From contig CAYVOV010000001.1 of NCBI GenBank assembly GCA_964453525.1, positions 1 to 64,000 of the forward strand: a DNA stretch of 64,000 nucleotides. The letters run 5' to 3'. Under the pieces are notes generated by a model. That model was not told the origin of the DNA. It saw only the letters and a list, made by a program, of their open reading frames with translations, and ran no database searches. Positions 50,574-58,865 of the stretch are shown here, piece by piece; within the stretch, counting starts at the first letter, position 1, and each line of letters starts with the position of its first letter. Source of the stretch: CAYVOV01 sp964453525 (GTDB taxonomy: Bacteria; Chloroflexota; Dehalococcoidia; Dehalococcoidales; UBA2162). A program made the position numbers and the translations under genes.

Positions 50574-52337
50574 ATGGAGCAACAGATTCGGTTCTTCACA
50601 ACGGATGACGGACATCATATAGCCTATGCAACTTCAGGGCAGGGACCACCCCTTGTTATGACCCCGGGTTGGATTACTCACTTAGAATTGAACTGGCAAA
50701 ATCCGAATGCACGGTCGTTCTTTGAAACCCTTTCACAGCATCATACTCTGGTTAGGTATGATAAGCTTGGAACCGGGCTTTCTGACCGCAAACGTAGCGA
50801 CTTCTCCTTAGAAAGCGAACTTAAAACTCTCAAGACCCTCACCGACCACCTGAAACTAGAACGCCTTGCACTTTTTGGCATTTCTGAAGGTGGTCCTATT
50901 GCTATAGCCTATGCTTCGAAATACCCGAATCGTGTCAGCCATCTCATACTTTACGGTTCGATATTTCCTCGCGGTGGACAATTTCGAGATAATACTCAAG
51001 AAGAAAGCTCTAACTCTTTTATTGCACTAATGCGTGCGAGTTGGGAAATGGCTTCCAGAGTTATGGCTGACCGTTTCCTTCCCAACGCTGAAGCCACAAC
51101 GCGAGCTCAGTTCAGCGAAAATGTACTTGAATCTGTTAGTGGGGAAACCGCTGCTGATATGCTGTTTCACGCTATAAGATGGGATGTGATTCCATATTGT
51201 AAGAGCATTCAAATACCCACATTAGTGATGAATCGTCAGGGAGACATGTCCGTCCCAATTACGTCTGCCCGAGAACTGGCAGCTATGATACCAAATGCAA
51301 AATTCGTACCTCTCGAGGGAATTGACCATATGCCGATGCTCGGCGATACTGAATCCATAATTCGTAATATCAACGAGTTCCTGGGAGATACAGTTGATAG
51401 CAGTCAAGCAGTAGAGTCCGATGAGCCAGTCGCCACACTTGTGGAAATAACGGAAGATGATTCTGCATCTCTTGAAGCACGGTCAATAATCAGTGACATG
51501 GACTGGATTGCCCTGCCCCGATATCGTGTTGTTGGTAACTATACCAGATATGATGAGTCCATTCGTAATGTTTTGAAAGACGTAAGACAGAAAATTGCTT
51601 CCGCGTTTGACCGCCCAATCGCCAAGAGAGAAAATCATATAATATGGGCGTCACCCGGAAGCGGAAAGACATACTTGGTCCAGCAGATTGCCGCTTCTCT
51701 ATCCAGTAATATCCACTATTGTGAACTCAATCTTGCCAGCTGCAGTGAAGGAGAGTTCCTGTCTGGTCTTGACCAGCTATATAAAACCAACAAGCCCTAT
51801 TTGTGTCTGATCGACGAAGTAGATGCGAAACCCAAAGAACCTTGGCCGTATGAGGTACTTCTACCCCATCTCGACGCCTCGGTCGATAAAAAATTACCGT
51901 TCGTCTTCATGCTGGTTGGCAGCTCCGGTTCAAGCGTGATTGAATTAAAGGAGAGAATTGCCTCCCGTCCTAAAGGTACTGACCTGCTTGACCGTATTCC
52001 AAGTGGTAACGAATACGAGGTTCCACCGCTGAATCTAGGTGACCGACTGCTTGTAGTCCTCAGCCAGTTTAGACTAGCAGGGAATGAAGCAGACCGAGAA
52101 ATCAAGGGGGTTGAGAAACTTGCCCTTTATTATATTGCACTGAATTCTCGCCTGGCCAATGCCCGTCAACTACGAGAGTTAGCAGTACGCGCCGTTGAGA
52201 GGATCCCGACCAGTGAAGACCGTGTCAAGTACGACCATTTATTTGGTGCTGGTGATCCAGAGAATAAAGCATTCTGGATGAAATCCCTCCCTGCTGCAGG
52301 TGACCTCACCAATCGGTTTGTAACGATTGAAGGTTAA
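50574..52337 (+). CDS. Fusion of alpha/beta-hydrolase and AAA-type ATPase
   Basis: A 587-residue fusion. Residues 1-270 are an alpha/beta-hydrolase of the kind found fused to adenylate cyclases and LuxR regulators: MTPGWITHLELNW, LVRYDKLGTGLSDR, nucleophile GISEGGP (Ser104) and His in GIDHMPMLGD. Residues about 310-587 contain an ATPase with Walker A ASPGSGKTYLVQQ (near 359-367), Walker B LCLIDEVDAK, and a lid with NARQLRELAVRAVERIP. The hydrolase may serve as a ligand sensor. It lies 11 bp after the kinase gene, so the two probably form one signalling unit. I do not know a characterised example of this pair. Confidence 0.88.
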   Translation: MEQQIRFFTTDDGHHIAYATSGQGPPLVMTPGWITHLELNWQNPNARSFFETLSQHHTLVRYDKLGTGLSDRKRSDFSLESELKTLKTLTDHLKLERLALFGISEGGPIAIAYASKYPNRVSHLILYGSIFPRGGQFRDNTQEESSNSFIALMRASWEMASRVMADRFLPNAEATTRAQFSENVLESVSGETAADMLFHAIRWDVIPYCKSIQIPTLVMNRQGDMSVPITSARELAAMIPNAKFVPLEGIDHMPMLGDTESIIRNINEFLGDTVDSSQAVESDEPVATLVEITEDDSASLEARSIISDMDWIALPRYRVVGNYTRYDESIRNVLKDVRQKIASAFDRPIAKRENHIIWASPGSGKTYLVQQIAASLSSNIHYCELNLASCSEGEFLSGLDQLYKTNKPYLCLIDEVDAKPKEPWPYEVLLPHLDASVDKKLPFVFMLVGSSGSSVIELKERIASRPKGTDLLDRIPSGNEYEVPPLNLGDRLLVVLSQFRLAGNEADREIKGVEKLALYYIALNSRLANARQLRELAVRAVERIPTSEDRVKYDHLFGAGDPENKAFWMKSLPAAGDLTNRFVTIEG

Positions 52338-52464
52338 CAGCATTAGCAGGTTCAAATCAAAGACGGTGATGACGCGTGAACAATAACTTATTTTAATTTG
52401 CTATCGTTCTTACAATAAGCTGCAATTCCAATGCCCTTTTAATCAAGATATAGGAGTGTAAACA

Positions 52465-52923
52465 ATGTCAGTAGAAGAGAATAAAGAGACCAAGTACGGG
52501 AAACATATTATCACTGAAATGAAACAGAACATTGCTGAAGCCTCGTGGACGATGCCCGTATCGGTTGCCGGAAAGGGAGAACCGGGACGGGTACTTTGGC
52601 TGGACAGCGAGGTATTCCCGGGAGCGTTCTATATCGAGACAGTGTGGCAGTATCCTCCGACGAACGGAGAAGAGCCGAGAGTTACCACCGAGCAGCACAC
52701 TCACGACTTCGATGAGGCAATCTGTTTCTTCGGCACTAATCCGGAAGACCCTTATGACCTCTGCGGAGAGATAGAACTCTGGCTGGAAGACGAAAAACAC
52801 ACTATCAACAGGAGTTGCATAATCTACGTCCCCGCAGGGATGAAACACTGTCCGCTGGTCATCAATAGAGTTGACCGACCGATATTCGAGTTCACGGTCG
52901 GACCCGGCACGATGTACGGTTAG
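52465..52923 (+). CDS. Cupin-domain protein (paralogue A)
   Basis: A 152-residue single-domain cupin. Metal-binding His are in TTEQHTHDFDEAICFF, with the Glu nearby, and the second motif is YVPAGMKHCPLVI. The insert GTNPEDPYDLCGEIELWL is shared with the cupin at 62047 and, weakly, with that at 58169, so the three are paralogues. These cupins may be isomerases, dioxygenases or ligand-binding proteins; none is resolved. It has a TAGGAGTG box. Its 3' end overlaps the convergent phosphotriesterase-like gene by 4 bp. Confidence 0.88.
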   Translation: MSVEENKETKYGKHIITEMKQNIAEASWTMPVSVAGKGEPGRVLWLDSEVFPGAFYIETVWQYPPTNGEEPRVTTEQHTHDFDEAICFFGTNPEDPYDLCGEIELWLEDEKHTINRSCIIYVPAGMKHCPLVINRVDRPIFEFTVGPGTMYG

Positions 52924-53990
52924 TCTTCTGCAGGAGCGAATTCAAGAAACCGCCTCGGGTTATCCACCAGGAGCGCATGGATTTGCTCCTCGGCCATTCC
53001 TTTTGCCCTCATAAAGGGGATGAGATTTCTTATAAGATGAGCGTACCCGTAGCCGCCATAGGTTGCTAGGCAGCACTTGAAACAAAAGTCCTGGGCCAGC
53101 AGAATCTGGTTTAGATAACCTTTTTCGATAAGCTGCATGATATCCGTAATTTTCTGAATATCACTCATGGCATTGGCTATACGCCCCATATAGAAAAAGT
53201 GATATATAGCCTGTCCGAAACCATCATATTCAACATAACACCCGGCTTCCAGAACCTTCAGGCGGGTTTCCAGACTGTATCCGAATCCGTCCACGTGGCT
53301 GATGGCTACGCGTTTCAGGTCGGCGCCGGCATCTTTGAGTATGGCGATGTTCTCCAGCATCGTATCATCATCTATGCTGGGATGAATGTTTATCGGCGCA
53401 CCGGTACGGCGCTGGGCGATAGCGCAGGCGCGGAGGACCTTCCGCTCGTTTTTCGTTAAAGGGAGAGAGCACCCGATTTCGCCTATTATTCCGGCTCGCA
53501 CGCCGGTATCGCCGACACCTACGGTAATATCCTGCACAATCTCATCAGCAATATGCTCTTCAGTTTTTTCGTCCATATCTTCCGGATGGGAAAGCCCAAC
53601 GTAGTAGCCACTTCCCATTATGATGTTCAGGTTGGTAGCCCGGGCTATGCGTGCTAACGCCAGCGGGTCGCGTGCCAGGCCGTTCTGGCTGAGCTCCACC
53701 AGCGTCCCGCCGCCGGCTAACTTGAAGTGAGTCAATTCGTTGATCGCTATTTGCTCGTCGGTCTGGACCATATTATCGATATTAATATGAGGTTTGGACC
53801 GTATCAGATGAAGATTCTCCATACTGACAGGCTGGCGCGCCAACCCCCTCTCACTGGCAGACTCCGGCTCTTCAAAGTAGGCCGACATATCCCAGATAAT
53901 ATGTTCATGACTGGAAGTAATTCCAAGCCGTTCTCCATCAATGGCTCCGAGTACGGTCTGTGCTTTCCCTGTGAGGTCTGTTTTCTGCAT
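52920..53990 (-). CDS. Phosphotriesterase-family (PTE-like) metal hydrolase, copy 1
   Basis: A 356-residue TIM-barrel hydrolase of the amidohydrolase superfamily. Metal ligands visible are HEH (residues about 28-30), His in INIHPSI, His in AISHVDGF and Asp in LAQDFCFK. The bridging carbamylated Lys of true PTE is Glu here (AGIIGEIGCS), as in PHP-type and some lactonase relatives. Reactions in this group include lactone, ester and phosphoester hydrolysis. It follows its paralogue by 17 bp on the same strand, so the two are co-transcribed. The different loops after the last Asp suggest two related substrates. Confidence 0.9.
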   Translation of the reverse strand: MQKTDLTGKAQTVLGAIDGERLGITSSHEHIIWDMSAYFEEPESASERGLARQPVSMENLHLIRSKPHINIDNMVQTDEQIAINELTHFKLAGGGTLVELSQNGLARDPLALARIARATNLNIIMGSGYYVGLSHPEDMDEKTEEHIADEIVQDITVGVGDTGVRAGIIGEIGCSLPLTKNERKVLRACAIAQRRTGAPINIHPSIDDDTMLENIAILKDAGADLKRVAISHVDGFGYSLETRLKVLEAGCYVEYDGFGQAIYHFFYMGRIANAMSDIQKITDIMQLIEKGYLNQILLAQDFCFKCCLATYGGYGYAHLIRNLIPFMRAKGMAEEQIHALLVDNPRRFLEFAPAED

Positions 53991-54007
53991 CCTGATAATT
54001 TCTCCTT

Positions 54008-55081
54008 TTATCCGTTCGGGTGTTTAAATTGCATATAACACTTGGGATTTTCCACCATGATTGCCTGAATTTGTTCTTCTGGAAATCCCCTGACCTTCAT
54101 GACAGGCATTACGTTACGGATAATATGAGCGTAACCATTTCCGCCATATACCGTCAGAAAGTCCTTGAAACAGATATCGTGAGCTATAAGTATATGGTCC
54201 AGATACCCGTCAGTGATGAGGCCCGCTATGGCATCGAGATAATCGAGGTCGCACCTGTGCTCCAGCAGCCGCTCGTGCAACATGTGTGGATAGCCAAGAT
54301 TACCGAAGCTTTCATAGCCGAGATAGCAGCCGGTATCGGCTATCTTCCTTAACGTTTCCGGTTTGAAAGCGTAAACATTTACGTGGCAGATTACCGTATG
54401 ACTGAGGTCGGCGCCCGCATCATCTAGGATATTAACAATTCCCAGTGTTATATCATCATCGAATGCCGGGTGTATCATTAAAGGAGCGCCTGTCTGCCTT
54501 TGTGCTTTCGCCGAGGCACATAGGACCTTCTTTTCTCCTTCCTGTAAAGGTCTTGAGCAGCCGATTTCACCGATTATTCCGGCCTTTACACCTGTGTCTC
54601 CTACTCCGACCATTATATCCCTTATGATACCCTCGGCTATATCATCCTCGGTCATCGTCTTCAACTCCGGAGGGTGAGACGCTCCGATGTAATAACCTGA
54701 ACCCATTATTATATTAAGACCGGTTGCCAAAGCAATTTGCTTGAGCCCAAGGGGATCACGGGCAAGTCCTATATTGCTGACTTCTGCAATAGTACCACCG
54801 CCGCTCACTTTGAACTGCATAGCTTCATCAATGGCTGTCTGTTCATCGCCAAGCTGGCAGTTATCCAGGTTATTAGGCCGATGAGTTCGAATCCACCACA
54901 TATTCTCTGTAGATACGGGTTGGCGTGCCATCCCTTTCTCGCTGGCCTCCACAGGTTCTTCGTACCACGCAACCAGGCTGGTAAGTAAATGCTCATGATA
55001 AAGAGTAATTCCCAGAGAATCCGGATCGACCGGCCCGAGCACGGTCTGAACTTTTCTCGCAAGGTCTGTTTGTTTCAACAT
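54008..55081 (-). CDS. Phosphotriesterase-family (PTE-like) metal hydrolase, copy 2
   Basis: A 357-residue paralogue of the downstream gene, sharing the PTE ligands: HEH, Glu in AGIIGEIGCSRPL in place of the carbamyl-Lys, His in LMIHPAF, His in VICHVNVY and Asp in IAHDICFK. The N-termini of the two are also alike (QTVLGPVD, ARQPVSTEN). It is the first gene of the pair, with AGGGTGAATG at its start. Tandem duplication followed by divergence is the simplest history. Together with the cupins and the UGSC-like protein it hints at one degradative pathway. Confidence 0.9.
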   Translation of the reverse strand: MLKQTDLARKVQTVLGPVDPDSLGITLYHEHLLTSLVAWYEEPVEASEKGMARQPVSTENMWWIRTHRPNNLDNCQLGDEQTAIDEAMQFKVSGGGTIAEVSNIGLARDPLGLKQIALATGLNIIMGSGYYIGASHPPELKTMTEDDIAEGIIRDIMVGVGDTGVKAGIIGEIGCSRPLQEGEKKVLCASAKAQRQTGAPLMIHPAFDDDITLGIVNILDDAGADLSHTVICHVNVYAFKPETLRKIADTGCYLGYESFGNLGYPHMLHERLLEHRCDLDYLDAIAGLITDGYLDHILIAHDICFKDFLTVYGGNGYAHIIRNVMPVMKVRGFPEEQIQAIMVENPKCYMQFKHPNG

Positions 55082-55370
55082 TCACCCTCCATGCATTATG
55101 TTCTCATTATAAGAATTGGTGTGTCAGTCAAGACTTCAGTCGATATCCGATTTTACCGGTATTATAGCACAGGCAACTATCAGACTGATGATATTGATTT
55201 AGTAGCAGAATATCGCATTATTAGCTATGGGGCTGCTTTTCCGAGAATCCTGTTTGGCGAACTTTGGGATGAAAGTGTGGAGATAACCGCAAGAATCGAG
55301 ACATTGTATAAGACCGCGACATTTAAGGGCTACCGTTTGGATTATGAAGTTTAGCTTTGAACGACGAGCG
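55082..55370. other. Intergenic stretch with an unassigned open tail
   Basis: No reliable gene is present. A plus-strand open frame ends at 55354 with YRIISYGAAFPRILFGELWD and further acidic residues. It overlaps the start of the PTE-like gene, lacks a ribosome site and matches nothing that I know. Confidence 0.4.
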
Positions 55371-55418
55371 AAATCGGAACGTGTATCGGCCATGAGCACT
55401 CATGGCCGATACTGTTTC
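55371..55418. repeat. Palindromic repeat, copy A
   Basis: It contains a perfect inverted repeat GTATCGGCCATGAG-CA-CTCATGGCCGATAC (55383-55412). It is the best-conserved hairpin of a four-copy family (A-D) in the second element. Confidence 0.7.
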
Positions 55419-55436
55419 TCAATTCAGCTGAAAGCT

Positions 55437-57212
55437 TTAACGCCAGACGTCTATGCCGAAGGCAGGGTCAGAAGTTCTGCCGCGGCCGTCCGTCCAAAGC
55501 GCCATCTCCTCGCCACCCCCGGTTACGATAATGCAATTATCAAAGGGGTCAGGAACAGCCGGGACCATGTAGTCTTCATCGAGCTCTTTCCACGGTTTAC
55601 CTGACGTCGCCTCGATTCCCTTCCATGCGTTGGTCGTGACATCAGGCCGCTGGTGAGTGCGGTATTCTCTTACCGTCATGAAGCTCTTTTTATAGAGCCA
55701 CTCGTATACCTCGTCCTTGGTCTTGAAGCCATAGAACTGAAGGTCACGGGCCATCTCGGGTAGCATGAAAAATGTCTTGCCGCCCTCCCAGTTCTTCCAG
55801 AGGCTTTCGACGAAATATTCCATCCAGTTGTGAGGACCGGGAATACCTTTTACTCCCAATCGCCTGCCTATACCGCCGTGACCGCTCTTCTGGAACTCCC
55901 GGTATCCTCCCGGCATGAACTCGGTCCTCTGCAAGGTACGGGTATGACCCATGTGGAGAGCGAAGACACAACTCTCGTCTTTCTTGAAATCGTATTCCTC
56001 TCTCAGACTGGACCATCCCGGTGGCAGGGCATCATCGTTCTCAGGAAAGCAGTTGGAGAGGCCGCTTCCCCAGACTCCGGCGTTGGTCACATTGGGTATA
56101 TTTCCTCCGAGGTTGCGCCACATAAGCTCGGCGGCACGGCCGATACTGCGGTTAGCCAGATTGCCCGGGCCGAGGACGTTGGTATCGAAGTTCATGCCAA
56201 TCTCTTTGGCATAGGGGCCGCTGACCACGTATACATCGCCGCCGCGCCCGTCTCCGCAGCCTCCGCCGGCTTCGGCAATGGCAAGGAGCAAGGGCATATG
56301 TTCCGGTCTGCAGCCGGCCATGACGCCAATAGTGGCTATTTTCTCAATGGTAGCTGTCCGCCTCATTGGCATAAAACATACCGGGGCTCCCTTTTTACCC
56401 GAATTCCCCATCTGGTTCAGGCGGTCCGAGAGACTGTGGTTGGCCTGGAAGGTGATAATTTCATCGGGTTTGTGGCTGGTGCCCCTGAGCATTTTTTCAA
56501 CAAGCTCTTCAGTAGGCGGTACTATCGGGAGTCCGTCAGTATATTTGCAAATAGGCGCATTATTATAAAGCTGCGGTAAATTTTCTACCTGCTGGAAGAA
56601 TTCCTGGGCTTCCTGGAGGGCGCCTTCGAAGATGTAACGGGGATTAGATACATTCCATTGTGGAGGGTTCTTTTCTTCTTCAGTCAGAGGCCTTACCAGG
56701 GCGTCCATCAGGTCGTCTATCCAGCTGTCCACGTCTTCAGGACCGGGGACGTGGCGTGAACCCCAGACACGCCTTATGTTGGGGACGCCGTTCAACCTGC
56801 ATGCCTGCTTCCAGATTTCGTCCTGGTCTTCGAAAATGATGAATACGCTGGGAATACCGCGTTTTTCGATGGATGAAAGATGGGGCAACTGCTCCCAGAT
56901 AGCCCCGTGTCACCATACCACGCCACGGATAAGAGCGTCCGTGGTTTTCATCTCTTCTTCAGAAAGAGCGACGCTTCCCTCTTTCGTTGCGTGAGCGGCG
57001 GCATAGCTGATGTTCCAGTTCACCTGCGGATACTTTTCCGGCAGCTTCTTAACCAGGGGGATAAGAATGCCTTGCTCTCCTCCGGCACCCACGCTCAGGG
57101 TAATATTCTTGCCTTCGAGTCTGTCAAGTCTTGGTGCCAGGGGATGCTGTTCGACCGGTTCCTGAATTCCAACAGGATTGAGATATTTGTACACCTTGTC
57201 TTTTTCTGCCAT
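55437..57212 (-). CDS. Candidate selenoprotein: UGSC-like protein with C-terminal DGLP-type domain
   Basis: Two open stretches (57212-56910 and 56909-55437) lie in one frame, divided by a single TGA at 56912-56910 (codon 101 of 591). The N-terminal part matches UGSC-family (seleno)proteins: YLNPVGI, HPLAPRLDRLEGKNITL, then DALIRGVVW-TGA-HGAIWEQ, then IEKRGIPSVFI. In that family selenocysteine stands exactly where the TGA is, although this protein has U-H-G-A and not U-G-S-C. Residues about 210-591 are a second domain starting CKYTDGLPIVPPTEELVEKM, often found next to or fused to UGSC proteins, with AGCRPEHMPLLLAIAEAGGGCGDG. A hairpin follows the TGA (56882-56906). The alternative is a nonsense mutation. 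Function is unknown; redox or thiol chemistry is likely. Confidence 0.68.
56882..56906 (-). promoter_or_regulatory. SECIS-like hairpin just downstream of the TGA
   Basis: On the minus strand, GGGGC (56906-56902) pairs with GCCCC (56886-56882). Inside it CTG (56898-56896) pairs with CAG (56891-56889) under a GGAG loop. The loop begins 14 nt after the TGA, close to the 16-37 nt usually quoted for bacterial SECIS elements, and has G in its first two places. Confidence 0.5.
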
Positions 57213-57403
57213 TATATCCTCCTTAATTACAGAGTAGATGCAAATGATTATATGTCAAAAATCCTATATAAACAAGAGAGAGTCGAATTCTATTTGAAAC
57301 AATTTTATGCTTTGAATAGGGCAGCTCATTCTGGTACCACTCGATAAACTCCCTTAAACCCTCCTTCATATTATGTTTAGGCTTAAATTTATTACCATCA
57401 AAC
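57213..57403. other. Divergent intergenic stretch
   Basis: This is the left part of the region between the selenoprotein candidate (minus) and the DUF3795 gene (plus). It has a GGAGG box just upstream of 57212 on the minus strand and no further gene. Confidence 0.4.
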
Positions 57404-57448
57404 AAACATCGGGATGTCTGTCCGGTCATGAGTACTCGTGGGCGATAC
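57404..57448. repeat. Palindromic repeat, copy B
   Basis: It reads AAACATCGGGATGTCTGTCC, then GGTCATGAGTACTCGTGGGC, then GATACC. It has the same order of words as copy C, with a weaker hairpin. Confidence 0.7.
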
Positions 57449-57609
57449 CTTTCCGGATATCTGTATCGAAATAGATGGACGTAAATAGCGTTCTGACTGC
57501 TAATATTAAATGCAATCTTGACAAATACATAATTGAGGAATAAATTAGCCTGCAGCAAGTTGATGAGGAATTGAAAAGCAGACATATATCGGGTATGTAA
57601 GGAGGTATT

Positions 57610-57984
57610 GTGATTGCACCGTGTGGAATAGAATGTGACAAATGTTCCGTTTATTTGGCGTCAGATAATCCTGAAATGGCAGAAAGGTTGGCAGACAGTT
57701 TCAAGAAAAACGTTGACCCGAACGCAGAGCCATCTTGGTTTCACTGTCAGGGATGTCCTGGAGACCGCAAGGACCATTGGAATCCTAATTGCTGGATACT
57801 GGTATGTTGTGTTGACAATAAGAAGTTACAACATTGCAATCAGTGTCCAGAGTTTGCTTGCGAAGGACTTGTAGAATGGGCAGGTCTGCGCGAGCAACAT
57901 AAAAATGGGTTGGAATATTTAAAACGAATGGGAAATATTGAAGAGACATCATTATCAAATATCGGGATATCTGTCCAGCCATGA
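57610..57984 (+). CDS. DUF3795 Cys-rich protein
   Basis: A 124-residue protein opening IAPCGIECDKCSVYL, the hallmark of DUF3795. Further Cys follow in WFHCQGCPGD, NCWILVCCVD and HCNQCPEFACEGL, giving about thirteen Cys in all, so it should bind zinc or an Fe-S cluster. The start is GTG 57610, set by AAGGAGG. DUF3795 proteins are common in strict anaerobes and have no known reaction. Its last codons (SNIGISVQP) and stop come from repeat copy C, so the repeat seems to have replaced the original 3' end. Confidence 0.85.
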   Translation: MIAPCGIECDKCSVYLASDNPEMAERLADSFKKNVDPNAEPSWFHCQGCPGDRKDHWNPNCWILVCCVDNKKLQHCNQCPEFACEGLVEWAGLREQHKNGLEYLKRMGNIEETSLSNIGISVQP

Positions 57985-58005
57985 GTACGCATGGGCGATA
58001 CCGTT
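57957..58005. repeat. Palindromic repeat, copy C
   Basis: It reads AAATATCGGGATATCTGTCC, then AGCCATGAGTACGCATGGGC, then GATACCGTTT. It supplies the stop codon of the DUF3795 gene and lies about 165 bp upstream of a cupin gene. Confidence 0.75.
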
Positions 58006-58168
58006 TGAGATTTTACTCAAGTTTAATTGATGATAATATAAATAGTTGTATTTTGGTAAATAAAAAGCCAGGCTGAAATGTATTATCATTACAAATTTTA
58101 GGAAGGTAAAAAAGCTGAAAGTCGTACCTCATTATAGGCTACGAGTAATATTTAAGGAGAATAGGAAT

Positions 58169-58633
58169 ATGGCTGAAAGAAAATATGATCACCTTTTTAC
58201 AACGGAAATAATACACGAAACTACTTATCCCCCGTTTAAGAACATGATATTACATACACTCGATAATAGAGACATCAACTTTCAAATCAGGTTTACGCAC
58301 GTAAGCGTACCTTTTGAAGGCACCGAACCTCCTCATTCACACGACTTCGATCAAGTTTTGCTTTTCGTTCCCTGTGCGGATGACTTGACTGCTTATGATG
58401 CTGAAACTGAGCTATATCTAGGTGAGGAAGGTGAAAAATATGTGATCGACAGAACAACTGCTGTATACATTCCGGCAGGGTTAGTTCATTGTCCAATCAA
58501 ACACACGAGGGTCGGCACTCCCTTTTTCTTTGTGAATTGCCCAATGACACCCGAATACTCCTTATTGGTAGATGGGGAGCAGGCAGAATTTATAAATCTC
58601 AAACTCATTCCGCAAAATAAGCCTAAAAAGTAA
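58169..58633 (+). CDS. Cupin-domain protein (paralogue B)
   Basis: A 154-residue single-domain cupin. Metal-binding motif 1 is PPHSHDFDQVLLFV and motif 2 is YIPAGLVHCPIKHTRVGTPFFFVN. The insert with TELYLGEEGEKYVI matches the layout of the cupins at 52465 and 62047. It has a TAAGGAGAAT box at good spacing. It lies between palindromic repeats C and D, which may control it together with its neighbours. The reaction is unknown. It has one conserved His pair plus the motif 2 His for a metal. Confidence 0.86.
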   Translation: MAERKYDHLFTTEIIHETTYPPFKNMILHTLDNRDINFQIRFTHVSVPFEGTEPPHSHDFDQVLLFVPCADDLTAYDAETELYLGEEGEKYVIDRTTAVYIPAGLVHCPIKHTRVGTPFFFVNCPMTPEYSLLVDGEQAEFINLKLIPQNKPKK

Positions 58634-58701
58634 GTCTGAAAAAGGGGGAACATTTGCTTACACCTTATACTTACAGTCAATATCTATACAGCTACCAGAG
58701 C

Positions 58702-58747
58702 GCAAACATCGGGATACTTGTCCGTTAATATGCATATGTGATATCTC
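58702..58747. repeat. Palindromic repeat, copy D (degenerate)
   Basis: It reads GCAAACATCGGGATACTTGT, then CCGTTAATATGCATATGTGA, then TATC. It is the most decayed copy and lies about 120 bp upstream of the GlcF-like gene. Confidence 0.55.
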
Positions 58748-58865
58748 TCGACTTTTCCTTTGAGATGAAAATCGCCACGCCATTTACACATATATGAGAA
58801 TGATTGTTAATATACATGGAGCTAGATTAAGATTCTCATTGTAGGTTGTACAGGGAGAAAAGGAG

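Noticed and set aside
54989..55354. 121-codon plus-strand frame overlapping the start of a PTE-like gene
   Set aside because: The first third is antisense to the PTE gene and no ribosome site is present; the tail matches nothing that I know.
55830..56579. 249-codon plus-strand frame opposite the selenoprotein candidate
   Set aside because: The minus strand carries the conserved UGSC/DGLP-type protein; this frame is its shadow.
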